Position numbers and translations under genes: made by a program
Assembly (NCBI GenBank): GCA_964419055.1
Contig: CAYQNU010000002.1
Location: forward strand, 186,001-250,000
Direction of reading: 5' to 3'
Length of the DNA stretch: 64,000 bases
From: CAYQNU01 sp964419055
GTDB lineage: Bacteria > Bacteroidota > Bacteroidia > Flavobacteriales_D > Parvicellaceae
Notes under the pieces: generated by a model
Told to the model about the DNA's origin: nothing
Database searches by the model: none
What the model saw: the letters and a program-made list of their open reading frames with translations, nothing else
Part shown: positions 55,857 to 64,000 of the stretch, piece after piece
How positions within the stretch are numbered: position 1 is the stretch's first letter
Layout: each line of letters starts with the position of its first letter

Positions 55857-56360
55857 TTATTGATAAAGATAGGGTTCTTCGTCATCAACCATTTTTCTAA
55901 TATTCTCCACAACCCTTTTCATATACATTTTCCAAAAAGTTTTGGCAAAAATATAATTTAAAGGATACCATATAAAAGTTTTTGAATGCAATGAATAGAT
56001 GTATTCAATCCCTATTTTGTTGGGTTGCAATTCGGTTGTTTTCCATTCACCTTCAAACTTATAAAATCCTAACATCCAAGATTGAAACTGATCTACTTGA
56101 ATTTTCCAATACGTATTTTCTATTCGCTCAATTACTCGGTCCATAGAAATAAATCCTCCTTTTTGTGTAATTGATTTTTCGGCAAATACTTTTTTACTAG
56201 ATCCGGGCTGCCCCCATAATTCATCCTCAGAAACGTGTGAAATTTTTGGCATAAAACCAAATCCAGTATGAACTTTGGATAGGTCGGTCAACATGGGTGT
56301 CTTAAACGCCCGTTCTAATGAACAATGAAAAATTGCGTTTACTTTAACTTTAAAAATCAT
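55857..56360 (-). CDS. SRPBCC (START-like) family protein
   Basis: 167 residues from the ATG at 56360, one base after the mazG stop; the longer frame overlapping mazG is less likely. The N-terminus FKVKVNAIFHCSLERAFKTPMLTDLSKVHTG and the strand IGIEYIYSLHSKTFIWYPLNYIFAKTFWKMYMKRVVENI fit the SRPBCC helix-grip fold, which binds hydrophobic ligands. Translation is probably coupled to mazG. Ligand and role are unknown. Confidence 0.75.
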   Translation of the reverse strand: MIFKVKVNAIFHCSLERAFKTPMLTDLSKVHTGFGFMPKISHVSEDELWGQPGSSKKVFAEKSITQKGGFISMDRVIERIENTYWKIQVDQFQSWMLGFYKFEGEWKTTELQPNKIGIEYIYSLHSKTFIWYPLNYIFAKTFWKMYMKRVVENIRKMVDDEEPYLYQ

Positions 56361-56361
56361 T

Positions 56362-57138
56362 TCACAATAATTTGGCTCGGTTCCAATAAAGGTCCATTTC
56401 TTCAAGGGTCATATCTTTGAGTTCCTTGCCATCTTTTTTGCTTTCGATTTCAAGGTATTGAAATCGTTTAATGAATTTTTTATTTGTGCGCTCTAAGGCA
56501 CTTTCTGGATCAACACCTACAAAACGTGCATAATTAATCATCGAAAAAAGAACGTCACCAAATTCATCTTCAATTTTTAATTCATTATTTTCCTTTTTTA
56601 CCTCATCATTTAATTCCTGAATTTCTTCCTGTACTTTTTCAAATACTTGATCAGCATTGTCCCAATCAAATCCTACACCTCGAGCTTTTTCTTGAATTCT
56701 TGTGGCCTTCACCATGGCGGGCAACGATTTTGGTACTCCCTCTAAAACAGATTTTTTGCCACTTTTTAGTTTTATTTGTTCCCAGTTTGCCTTCACTTGC
56801 TCTTCGGTTTCGGCAATCACATCACTGTATATATGTGGATGACGCTTTACCAATTTGTCACAAACAGTGTTCAAAACATCGGCTATATCAAAAGCATTTT
56901 TCTCAGATGCAATTTTAGCATAAAAAACCATATGCAAAAGAATATCGCCCAATTCTCCTTTTATCTCAATTAAATCACCTTCCAATATAGCATCTGCTAA
57001 TTCATAGGTTTCCTCAATAGTAAGATATCTAAGTGTTTCTAATGTTTGTTTTTTATCCCAAGGACATTTTGCTCTTAAATCATCCATTATGTCGAGTAAT
57101 CGACCAAAAGCCTCCATTTTTTCTTGACGTGTTGCCAT
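56362..57138 (-). CDS. mazG: MazG nucleoside triphosphate pyrophosphohydrolase
   Basis: 258 residues from the ATG at 57138 (MATRQEKMEAF). Tandem MazG domains: the first has LRAKCPWDKKQT, EETYELADAI and GELGDILLHMVF; the second has EEIQELNDEVK and EDEFGDVLFSMINYAR. Both show the ExxE...ExxD metal-binding pattern. It hydrolyses (d)NTPs to the monophosphate, cleansing the nucleotide pool and lowering ppGpp levels in some bacteria. A -7 box lies upstream at 57160-57167. There is no neighbouring mazEF toxin gene. Confidence 0.93.
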   Translation of the reverse strand: MATRQEKMEAFGRLLDIMDDLRAKCPWDKKQTLETLRYLTIEETYELADAILEGDLIEIKGELGDILLHMVFYAKIASEKNAFDIADVLNTVCDKLVKRHPHIYSDVIAETEEQVKANWEQIKLKSGKKSVLEGVPKSLPAMVKATRIQEKARGVGFDWDNADQVFEKVQEEIQELNDEVKKENNELKIEDEFGDVLFSMINYARFVGVDPESALERTNKKFIKRFQYLEIESKKDGKELKDMTLEEMDLYWNRAKLL

Positions 57139-57159
57139 ATGATTATCTGTTTTCAGCAA

Positions 57160-57167
57160 CAAAAGTA
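57160..57167 (-). promoter_or_regulatory. -7 box (TACTTTTG) of mazG
   Basis: On the minus strand TACTTTTG matches TAnnTTTG, 21 bases before the chosen ATG. No clear -33 partner is visible. Confidence 0.45.
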
Positions 57168-57206
57168 AGGAATAAAAAGATGATAAATAAGGATATTAAG
57201 TTGCTT

Positions 57207-57887
57207 CTAATTCAAACTGGGTATGGTCATAAATTCTTCGGGAATGACTAATCCAGTCTTTACAGCAAACATCACAATAGCCGCTGTGTTGTTCACTCCC
57301 AATTTTTTCATAATGTTTTTCCTATGAGTATTAACCGTGTGATTACTGATATACAATACCACCGAAATTTGCGCATTGGTGTATCCTTCAGCAATCAATT
57401 TTATAATTTCTAATTCTCTTTCACTTAAATATACAGGATCACAACTCAATGAATCTTCAATGTTATCAATATCCACATTTTCATTGCGCATTTGTTCTAA
57501 AAGTTCGCCACAAAAAAACTTTTTGCCCTCTGCTGTGGCAATAATTGCCTCTATAATTTCATTTCTTGAGCAATCTTTTTTAACATAACTTTTTATACCG
57601 TTCTTTATACCTTTGGTAACAATATTGCCTACGCGCTCTCCGGTTATTCCTAGCCATTTAATGGAGGGCTGAACTATTTTACTCGATTTGATAACATCAA
57701 TTGAAAAATTCTTAGCCATATAATCAATTAAGATAACATCTGGCGTAAATTCTTTAATTTTTAACAATAACTCCTCATTACTATTGGCAAACCCCAATAA
57801 CTCAATCTCCTCACAATTTTTTAATAACTGTGTTGAACCCATTTGAAACAATTCACTGCTCTCGGCAATAAGTAATTTGATAATCAT
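57207..57887 (-). CDS. NarL/LuxR-type response regulator
   Basis: 226 residues from the ATG at 57887. The receiver domain (about 1-125) keeps the phospho-acceptor Asp in VILIDYM, the Thr in LGITGE and the Lys in SYVKKD, but the usual DD acidic pair reads ES (LLIAESSELF). The C-terminal HTH (about 155-220) is of the LuxR type: LSERELEIIKLIAEGYTNAQI and NHTVNTHRKNIMKKLGV. It controls transcription, presumably after phosphorylation by an unlinked kinase; none is adjacent. The -7 box ends 10 bases before the ATG, so the leader is very short. Confidence 0.9.
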   Translation of the reverse strand: MIIKLLIAESSELFQMGSTQLLKNCEEIELLGFANSNEELLLKIKEFTPDVILIDYMAKNFSIDVIKSSKIVQPSIKWLGITGERVGNIVTKGIKNGIKSYVKKDCSRNEIIEAIIATAEGKKFFCGELLEQMRNENVDIDNIEDSLSCDPVYLSERELEIIKLIAEGYTNAQISVVLYISNHTVNTHRKNIMKKLGVNNTAAIVMFAVKTGLVIPEEFMTIPSLN

Positions 57888-57896
57888 ATATAGTTG

Positions 57897-57904
57897 CAAA
57901 GATA
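57897..57904 (-). promoter_or_regulatory. -7 box (TATCTTTG) of the NarL-type regulator
   Basis: TATCTTTG on the minus strand matches TAnnTTTG and stands 10 bases before the chosen ATG, which implies a leader of only a few bases. Confidence 0.5.
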
Positions 57905-57988
57905 GAAAAAAAAACGCTTATTTGGAATAATTCTTAATAAAAAGATGACTGTTCGTAATAAAAAAAACAGCAATTATAAAATCCTTAT

Positions 57989-58363
57989 CTACAATGATCG
58001 TGTCCAAGTTACAATACTTCCATCTGTATCCAATATCAACTCTTCTTCATCAACAGAAACTATAACCGTATAAGATTCGGTGCCATAAGCTGATGTAATC
58101 ATAACATTATTTTCAATTCTATAATCGGCTCCTTCTTCCATACCATCACTGTAAACTTTATTTTCGTCCAAGAACATCCAAAACTCCAAGCCACTCTCCT
58201 CGTCAATAAAAATCCATTTCCCCAAAATCAAATCTTTTGGGTCCTCCGATACTTCTTTTGTTTCTTGTGTTTCTGACTTGGTTTCTGTACCCGAATTGCA
58301 ATTAATCATCAATACCGCAATAACCGGAATAATAAGCCATTTATAAAATCCCACTTTATTCAT
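57989..58363 (-). CDS. small lipocalin-like lipoprotein
   Basis: 124 residues from the ATG at 58363; an in-frame ATG at 58375 is possible. The lipoprotein signal ends in LMINC. After an acidic Thr/Glu linker, ILGKWIFIDEESGLEFWMFLDENKVYSD has the GKW opening seen in the lipocalin-like lipoproteins at 44.9-46.2 kb. Strands continue to IVTWTRSL. It is probably anchored in the outer membrane; function is unknown. It is divergent from uvrA, with about 155 bases between the two starts. Confidence 0.7.
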   Translation of the reverse strand: MNKVGFYKWLIIPVIAVLMINCNSGTETKSETQETKEVSEDPKDLILGKWIFIDEESGLEFWMFLDENKVYSDGMEEGADYRIENNVMITSAYGTESYTVIVSVDEEELILDTDGSIVTWTRSL

Positions 58364-58518
58364 TTTTAGTTCCATTTTCAATTAGATTTTCAAATGTAGC
58401 AGAATTTTACATATGAACTATAAAGAATTGCAAAATGAACAGTAATTGCAGAATTTTCATAGTATTTTTTCATTAAAATAGACGTCATCTTGTCGATTAC
58501 TATTAACTTCGCAACCTC

Positions 58519-61317
58519 ATGAACCAAAAGCCACGAACATACCGAACTCACATTGTTATCAAAGGAGCAAAAGTACACAATTTAAAAAATGTTGATGTAG
58601 CCATCCCTAGAAACAAAATAACCGTAATTACTGGACTTTCAGGTTCAGGTAAATCCAGTTTGGCATTCGACACTTTATATGCAGAAGGTCAAAGAAGATA
58701 CATCGAAAGTTTAAGTTCTTATGCGCGTCAGTTTTTGGGTAAATTAGAAAAACCAGATGTTGAGAGTATCAAAGGAATTGCACCAGCAATTGCCATTGAA
58801 CAAAAAGTAAATTCGCGCAATCCCCGTTCTACTGTTGGAACGTCTACAGAAATTTATGATTTTTTGAAACTTCTTTTTGCGCGGGTAGGGAAAACCATTT
58901 CTCCCATTTCTGGCAAAGAGGTGAAAAAAGAACGTATTGGTGATGTTTTAGAATTTATTAAGGCACAAAAAGAGGATGAAAAGGCCATTATTATTGCCCC
59001 TTTAACCGTTCCTTCTGATAGAACCATGCTCAAACAATTATTGTTGTTACAAGAACAAGGATATTCAAGAGTTTATCACAATAACGAGATTGTCTCTATA
59101 GAAGATGCACTCAAAAAATCGAAGGAATTTACCTCTCCCATTCAGTTAATATTAGATAGAGTTGTTTGTAATCCTTCAGAAGAAAACATTTCAAGGATTG
59201 CTGAAAGTGTTGAACGTTCTTTTACTGAAAGCAGTGGTTATTGTAAAATCATTTTGTTTAATGAATCAAAAACGGAACGATTTTTTTCCAATAAATTTGA
59301 ATTAGATGGAATCGTTTATGAAGAACCTTCTGTAGATTTTTTCTCCTTCAATAACCCTTATGGTGCTTGCCCAACCTGTGAAGGGTTTGGTCAAGTAATT
59401 GGAATTGATAGGAATTTAGTAATACCCAACAAAAGTCTATCGATTTATGAAGATGCAGTTGTTTGTTGGAAAGGTGAAACCATGTCTCTTTGGAAAAACG
59501 AATTGGTAATGAATGCCCATCATTTCGATTTCCCAATACATAAACCGTACAACGAACTTTCAGAATCTCAAATTGACCTACTTTGGAATGGGAACAAGTA
59601 TTTTAGCGGATTAAATGCCTTTTTTAAATACCTTGAATCTCAAACTTATAAAATCCAATACCGAGTAATGTTAAGTCGTTACAGAGGTAAAACCAATTGT
59701 AATGATTGTAAAGGCACTAAATTGAGGAAAGATGCCCATTATGTGAAAATTGGTGGCTTATCAATTGTGGAAATTACAGCCAAAACAATTGAAGATTGCT
59801 CTACTTTTTTTGGACAACTAAAACTTACAGAATTAGAAAAACAAATAGCCAACAGGTTGTTAGTTGAAGTGCAAACAAGATTGGAATATTTGAGTAAAGT
59901 TGGTTTGGGTTATTTAACCCTAACTCGATTATCGAATACTCTTTCGGGAGGGGAATCTCAACGAATCAATTTGGCCACCAGTATTGGAAGCAGTTTAGTA
60001 GGTTCAATGTATATTTTAGATGAACCGAGTATTGGATTACACCCAAGAGATACGCATCGATTAATTGAAGTGTTAAAGTCGTTGCGCGATTTAGGAAATA
60101 CCGTTGTCATAGTTGAACACGAAGAAGAAATTATGCGTGCAGCTGATGAAATCGTAGATATGGGACCAATGGCTGGAACCAATGGAGGAGAAGTTGTTTT
60201 CCAAGGCAACCACGATGATTTAATTAAAAGTGAAAAAAGTTTAACGGCCAAATACCTTACGGGAAGAGAAAAAATTGCACTCCCTGAAACACGCAGAAAA
60301 TGGCGTAACTTTTTTGAAATTAAAGGAGCTCGAGAAAATAATTTAAAAAACGTAACCGTAAAAATTCCATTGGAGATATTAACCGTAATTACGGGTGTTA
60401 GTGGAAGTGGTAAGTCCACATTGGTTAAACAAATATTGTATCCTAGTCTTAAAAAACATTATGGAGGGATTTCTGGAACCATAGGTCAACACGATGCTGT
60501 AACGGGTGATTTTAAACTCATTCAAGATGTAGAATTTATTGATCAAAATCCGATAGGAAAAAGCTCTAGAAGTAACCCCGTTACCTACGTTAAAGCTTAC
60601 GATGAGATAAGAGAATTATATGCTCAACAACAGTTGTCTAAAGTAAGTGGATTTAAACCGTCCCACTTTAGTTTTAATGTGGAAGGAGGCAGATGTGATG
60701 CTTGTGAAGGTGAAGGCCAAATAAAAGTGTCTATGCAATTTATGGCCGATATTTATCTTACTTGTGAATCGTGTAACGGAAAAAGATTTAAAGAAGAAGT
60801 ATTGGAAGTTAAATATAAAGATAAACACATTTCCGATATCTTAGACCTTACTATTGATGATGCTATCTTATTTTTTGAGGATAATGAAAACAGAATCTGT
60901 TCCAAAATAATTGAAAAAATAAAACCACTTCAAGAAGTTGGATTGGGGTATATTAAATTAGGACAATCGAGCAATACACTTTCGGGTGGAGAAGCTCAAC
61001 GTATCAAATTAGCCTCTTTTTTGGGCAAAAAAAATAGCACTCAAAAGACCTTATTTATTTTTGATGAACCTACCACTGGATTGCACTTTTATGACATTCA
61101 AAAATTATTAATCGCCATAAATTCATTAATTGAGTTAGGGCACAGTGTTGTAGTTATTGAGCACAATGGTGAAATCATTAAATGCGCTGATTGGGTTATC
61201 GATTTAGGTCCAGAAGGAGGTAACGCTGGTGGAAATATCGTTTTTGAAGGTACCCCAGAAAACTTATTAAAATGTAAAGATTCTTACACAGGAAAATTCT
61301 TAAATGGTAAATTGTAA
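58519..61317 (+). CDS. uvrA: excinuclease ABC subunit UvrA
   Basis: 932 residues, usual length. Two ABC ATPase halves: Walker A GLSGSGKSSL (residues 39-48) and GVSGSGKSTL, signatures LSGGESQRINLA and LSGGEAQRIKLA. Zinc motifs CPTCEGFG with CNDCKGTK, and CDACEGEGQ with CESCNGKRF, are intact. The YADEGQRRYIESLSSYARQFLG-like DNA-binding segment is present. It recognises DNA damage together with UvrB in nucleotide excision repair. Product identity is certain from the motifs; a paralogous drug-transport role is unlikely at this length. Confidence 0.97.
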   Translation: MNQKPRTYRTHIVIKGAKVHNLKNVDVAIPRNKITVITGLSGSGKSSLAFDTLYAEGQRRYIESLSSYARQFLGKLEKPDVESIKGIAPAIAIEQKVNSRNPRSTVGTSTEIYDFLKLLFARVGKTISPISGKEVKKERIGDVLEFIKAQKEDEKAIIIAPLTVPSDRTMLKQLLLLQEQGYSRVYHNNEIVSIEDALKKSKEFTSPIQLILDRVVCNPSEENISRIAESVERSFTESSGYCKIILFNESKTERFFSNKFELDGIVYEEPSVDFFSFNNPYGACPTCEGFGQVIGIDRNLVIPNKSLSIYEDAVVCWKGETMSLWKNELVMNAHHFDFPIHKPYNELSESQIDLLWNGNKYFSGLNAFFKYLESQTYKIQYRVMLSRYRGKTNCNDCKGTKLRKDAHYVKIGGLSIVEITAKTIEDCSTFFGQLKLTELEKQIANRLLVEVQTRLEYLSKVGLGYLTLTRLSNTLSGGESQRINLATSIGSSLVGSMYILDEPSIGLHPRDTHRLIEVLKSLRDLGNTVVIVEHEEEIMRAADEIVDMGPMAGTNGGEVVFQGNHDDLIKSEKSLTAKYLTGREKIALPETRRKWRNFFEIKGARENNLKNVTVKIPLEILTVITGVSGSGKSTLVKQILYPSLKKHYGGISGTIGQHDAVTGDFKLIQDVEFIDQNPIGKSSRSNPVTYVKAYDEIRELYAQQQLSKVSGFKPSHFSFNVEGGRCDACEGEGQIKVSMQFMADIYLTCESCNGKRFKEEVLEVKYKDKHISDILDLTIDDAILFFEDNENRICSKIIEKIKPLQEVGLGYIKLGQSSNTLSGGEAQRIKLASFLGKKNSTQKTLFIFDEPTTGLHFYDIQKLLIAINSLIELGHSVVVIEHNGEIIKCADWVIDLGPEGGNAGGNIVFEGTPENLLKCKDSYTGKFLNGKL

Positions 61318-61327
61318 TAAAGAAACA

Positions 61328-62113
61328 TTAAATTCCTCTTTCTTTCTTCACAATTTCATAAGCCTCTTGAATCTTTTGGAATTTTTCTTTGGCTGCTTTT
61401 TGATGTTCCTCTCCCATAGTTGCATATTTATCTGGATGGTGTGCTACAGCCATTTTACGATAGGCTTTTTTAATATCTTCATCGGTAGCTGTATTGTCCA
61501 ATCCTAGTACTTTGTAAGCGTTACCAGCATCCTTCCAAAACATAGACTTCAATTGTTCAAATTCATTAGTTGGAATACGTAACATGACGGCAATGCGCTC
61601 AATTACCTTAAATTCTAAATCAGACACACGCCCATCTGATTGAGCAATTCCAAACAAATATTGAACTAAAATGGCCCGTTGTTGCAATGGCATAAAACTA
61701 TTCAAGTCCAGACACGTTTGTTGCAAATTAACAGATGTATTTAAAATTTCTTTTAAATCTCTCAAATAAATAATTGCTTGTTGCTCAGAAAATTGATTTA
61801 CTAGAAAATTTTTAACAAAATCTAACTCTACTTTCAATACTTTTCCATCGGCTTTCATTACTTCAGCTGATAAAATCAAAAGAGAACGAGAAAATTGGGC
61901 TTGAGGGTTTTGTCCGTAAAAGCTACCAGATTGTCTCCCATAAGCCTGATATTGACTACCATAAGCGCTGTGTTGCCCTTGAGCTCCACCAGAAACTTGT
62001 TTTCCAAATCCTTGAAAAATACTTCCTAAAAAATACCCCAAAAATGCACCCCATACGTTCCTAAATATAATAAAACCGATGAATGCACCTAACAACCCAT
62101 ATATACTAACCAT
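61328..62113 (-). CDS. DjlA-like membrane J-domain protein
   Basis: The 261-residue protein starts with a Gly-rich membrane helix (AFIGFIIFRNVWGAFLGYFLGS) and a Gly/Gln/Ser linker. Then come a TerB-like helical domain (about 75-180, with KADGKVLKVELDFVKNF) and a C-terminal J domain (about 192-261) with the intact HPD motif in VAHHPDKYA. This matches DjlA, a type III J protein anchored in the inner membrane that recruits DnaK. It converges with uvrA with a 10-base gap. Confidence 0.9.
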   Translation of the reverse strand: MVSIYGLLGAFIGFIIFRNVWGAFLGYFLGSIFQGFGKQVSGGAQGQHSAYGSQYQAYGRQSGSFYGQNPQAQFSRSLLILSAEVMKADGKVLKVELDFVKNFLVNQFSEQQAIIYLRDLKEILNTSVNLQQTCLDLNSFMPLQQRAILVQYLFGIAQSDGRVSDLEFKVIERIAVMLRIPTNEFEQLKSMFWKDAGNAYKVLGLDNTATDEDIKKAYRKMAVAHHPDKYATMGEEHQKAAKEKFQKIQEAYEIVKKERGI

Positions 62114-62181
62114 ATTTTTATTTGCTGAATGTTAACTTTTTTCTGTTGCGGTAAAATTACTTTTATATTTTTGTACCGCAA

Positions 62182-62601
62182 ATGTCTTTACCAATTTATG
62201 ATATAAAATTTCCAGCAATAAGTTCTGGAACCGTTTTCAACTTCAAAACAGATAGTGAATTGGAGTATGAAGTGCGGTTTGCGCGTAAAAAAGACAACTT
62301 ATTACATACAACCATTGCTTTTGGTGTGTTGAATGAAGAATACGATGGTGAAGAATATTCGCTTACCAATAAAGGTGAAGCTTATCGCGTAATGGCCACC
62401 ATAGTATCCATTTTCAAATATTATCTTACTCAACATCCTAACGTACATACTTATGAATTTGTAGGTGAACCCCGTGCAGACGAAAATGCTGAATTTCCGA
62501 CAAAAAGACTCAACCTTTACAGAAGATATCTCCCTCAAATCTTCGACAGTTCTTGGCAAATAAAAGTAGTAGGTAACAAAGTTATTATTTCAAAAGGTTA
62601 A
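62182..62601 (+). CDS. conserved hypothetical protein
   Basis: 139 residues, no signal peptide. The pattern EYEVRFARKKDNLLHTTIAFGVLN followed by a TNKGEAYRVMATIVSIFKYYL helix and TYEFVGEPRADENAEFPTKRLNLYRRYL resembles phage- or plasmid-associated small proteins of unknown function seen in many Bacteroidota. It is probably cytoplasmic. No partner is obvious: djlA is divergent and htpG convergent. Confidence 0.68.
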   Translation: MSLPIYDIKFPAISSGTVFNFKTDSELEYEVRFARKKDNLLHTTIAFGVLNEEYDGEEYSLTNKGEAYRVMATIVSIFKYYLTQHPNVHTYEFVGEPRADENAEFPTKRLNLYRRYLPQIFDSSWQIKVVGNKVIISKG

Positions 62602-62651
62602 TCAGAAGAGCTCTTTTGCTCATCGATTTTTCATTTTACTGAATTTTTAAT

Positions 62652-62706
62652 TAAAAAACTCTGTAGAATGATTGTAAAAGTATCGTTTACAATCATTCTA
62701 CAGAGT
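62652..62706 (-). terminator. perfect 21-bp hairpin terminator of htpG
   Basis: Arms 62658-62678 and 62686-62706 are perfectly complementary with a 7-base loop (62679-62685). On the minus strand the hairpin is followed by six T (from the A-run at 62653-62658), giving an intrinsic terminator for htpG. On the plus strand no T-run follows, so it is less clear for the convergent gene. Confidence 0.85.
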
Positions 62707-62728
62707 AACTATTCTAATATACTTTTGT

Positions 62729-64000
62729 TTAGTCTATCAATTCTAAACTTCTATTAATAAATTTAGTCAATTCGGAACCTTTTAACATTCCATTTGACAA
62801 CATAGCCAAATCAACAGCTTGTTTTGCCAAACTTTGTTGTTTGTCATTGTTTGATTCTTTCAAAATCTTTGAAATCAAAGGATGATTACTGTTAATAACC
62901 AAATTATACATTTCAGGAAAAGCACCCATCATAAACATACCTCCACCGCCCATGGCTTGTTGCTCTTTCATTCTTCTCATAAACTCGCTTTGAGTGATGA
63001 TAACGGGTTTGTCTTTTTCACTCAAACTTTCAAAAGCTACTGTAAATTTAGCTTTATCAGCTGAGGTTTCAAAAAATGGTTTTACTTTTTCTTCTTCTTC
63101 TTTTGATAATTTGGAAGGTAACGATTCCTCTTTTGCAATTAATTTATCAAGCGTGTCGGCATCCAAACGAGCTAACGAAATAGCTAGTTTCATTTCCAAT
63201 TTTTGGATATAATGTGGAGCTAATGGACCATCTAAAATCAATACATCATAACCTCTTTCTTTTGCGCTTTCAATTAATGAATGATGCAATTCAGCATCGT
63301 GCGTATAAAGCGCCACTAACTTTCCATCTTTATCCGTTTGAAACGCTTTTATTTTCTCTTTATACTCCTCAAAAGTAAAATATTCTTTCGTTGTATTTTT
63401 CAATAAGGCAAATTTTTCAGAACGTTCAAAGAACTTATCATCCGATAACATTCCGTATTGTATGAAGATTTGGATATCATCCCATTTTGTTTGAAAATCT
63501 TCACGATTGTCTTTAAACATTGAGTTTAACTTATCAGCCACCTTTTTGTTGATGTGATCAGAGATTTTTTTAACGTTAGCATCGCTTTGTAAATACGAAC
63601 GTGAAACGTTTAAAGGAATGTCTGGTGAATCAATTACACCGTGCAACAAGGTTAAAAAATCAGGTACAATGTTTTCAACTGAATCAGTAATAAACACTTG
63701 ATTGGAATACAATTGTATTTTATTTTTTTGTACTTCCATTTGATTTTTCAATTTTGGAAAATACAAAATACCGGTTAAATTAAAAGGGTAATCAACATTC
63801 AAGTGGATGTGAAATAAGGGATCTTCTGCATAAGGATATAACTCATTGTAAAAGTTTTTATAATCTTCATCTGTTAAATCAACTGGTTTTTTTGTCCAAG
63901 CAGGAGCCGTATTATTGAGAATATCGTCATAAACTTCTTCAATCTTTTTTACTTCACCTTTATCATCTTTTTCACCACTTGGATCATCAATCATTCTGGT
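62729..64000 (-). CDS. htpG: Hsp90 chaperone HtpG (5' partial)
   Basis: The frame continues past the window edge (codons before the first Met read TR), so only the middle and C-terminal domains are present. It shows NVDYPFNLTGILYFPK, QLYSNQVFITDSVENIVPDFL, VDSPDIPLNVSRSYLQ-like middle-domain motifs (IDSPDIPLNVSRSYLQ) and the C-terminal dimerisation helices. The sequence GEKDDKGEVKK is the charged segment. HtpG is the cytoplasmic ATP-dependent chaperone for client proteins. The ATPase domain lies outside the window. A strong terminator hairpin follows its stop. Confidence 0.95.
   Translation of the reverse strand, partial: TRMIDDPSGEKDDKGEVKKIEEVYDDILNNTAPAWTKKPVDLTDEDYKNFYNELYPYAEDPLFHIHLNVDYPFNLTGILYFPKLKNQMEVQKNKIQLYSNQVFITDSVENIVPDFLTLLHGVIDSPDIPLNVSRSYLQSDANVKKISDHINKKVADKLNSMFKDNREDFQTKWDDIQIFIQYGMLSDDKFFERSEKFALLKNTTKEYFTFEEYKEKIKAFQTDKDGKLVALYTHDAELHHSLIESAKERGYDVLILDGPLAPHYIQKLEMKLAISLARLDADTLDKLIAKEESLPSKLSKEEEEKVKPFFETSADKAKFTVAFESLSEKDKPVIITQSEFMRRMKEQQAMGGGGMFMMGAFPEMYNLVINSNHPLISKILKESNNDKQQSLAKQAVDLAMLSNGMLKGSELTKFINRSLELID

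Overview
The window is AT-rich and comes from a member of the Bacteroidota, most likely Flavobacteriales or a close relative. The evidence is the promoter style (TTTG, 19 bases, TAnnTTTG), weak Shine-Dalgarno use, the gliding/type IX secretion C-terminal sorting domains, many SxxC-type lipoprotein signals, and a flavobacterial set of housekeeping genes (UvrA, HtpG, MazG, CinA, ABC-F, DEAD-box helicase, paired M16 peptidases, DUF349, DUF819). The species cannot be named from the sequence alone. One 100-N scaffold gap lies at 28254-28353.

Layout. 1-10.8 kb: the end of a PKD/CHU_C surface protein, then minus-strand genes for a lipoprotein, a serine hydrolase, a DPP-IV-like peptidase, a DUF349 protein, a DUF1573/OmpA-like protein coupled to a DUF819 membrane protein, and an ECF sigma factor. 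11-24.8 kb: an N-acetylglucosamine-kinase-like ATPase, an active/inactive M16 peptidase pair, N-formylglutamate amidohydrolase, a polyprenyl sugar transferase, a lipoprotein, an outer-membrane barrel with Ca-binding repeats, a glycosyltransferase, tRNA-Leu, and two OmpA-like envelope proteins. 24.8-31.8 kb: a UMF1-type MFS transporter, a Tat-signal pirin, tRNA-Ser, a hairpin-repeat field with the gap, small membrane proteins, a hotdog-fold protein and CinA. 31.8-41.2 kb: an FN3-like CHU_C protein, an ABC-F ATPase, a universal stress protein, a DEAD-box helicase and two T9SS type A cargo proteins. 41.2-55.9 kb: the most unusual region, with three large exported WD40-caspase (C14-like) proteins, three small lipocalin-like lipoproteins, two barrel-like outer-membrane proteins and a VWA-like lipoprotein. 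55.9-64 kb: SRPBCC protein, MazG, a NarL-type regulator, a lipoprotein, UvrA, a DjlA-like J protein, a conserved small protein and the C-terminal part of HtpG.

The best candidate for an undescribed system is 41.2-55.9 kb. A tight same-strand run (46314-51836) encodes two predicted outer-membrane proteins, a lipoprotein with a VWA-like fold and a WD40-caspase. Flanking paralogues share the catalytic His/Cys pair, a conserved linker and an embedded EF-hand-like loop. The last 735 bases of the second and third caspase genes align without gaps and include a 227-base identical tract, which points to recent duplication or gene conversion confined to the protease end. All three have export signals, so they would act in the periplasm or at the surface, unlike the usual cytoplasmic bacterial caspase homologues.

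Non-coding features of note: two copies of a 365-bp MITE-like element with terminal inverted repeats; a tandem 92-bp repeat that starts inside the tRNA-Leu T-arm; a dispersed ~40-bp palindromic repeat, one copy of which supplies the start of a coding sequence; and an intrinsic terminator hairpin that doubles as signal-peptide coding sequence.
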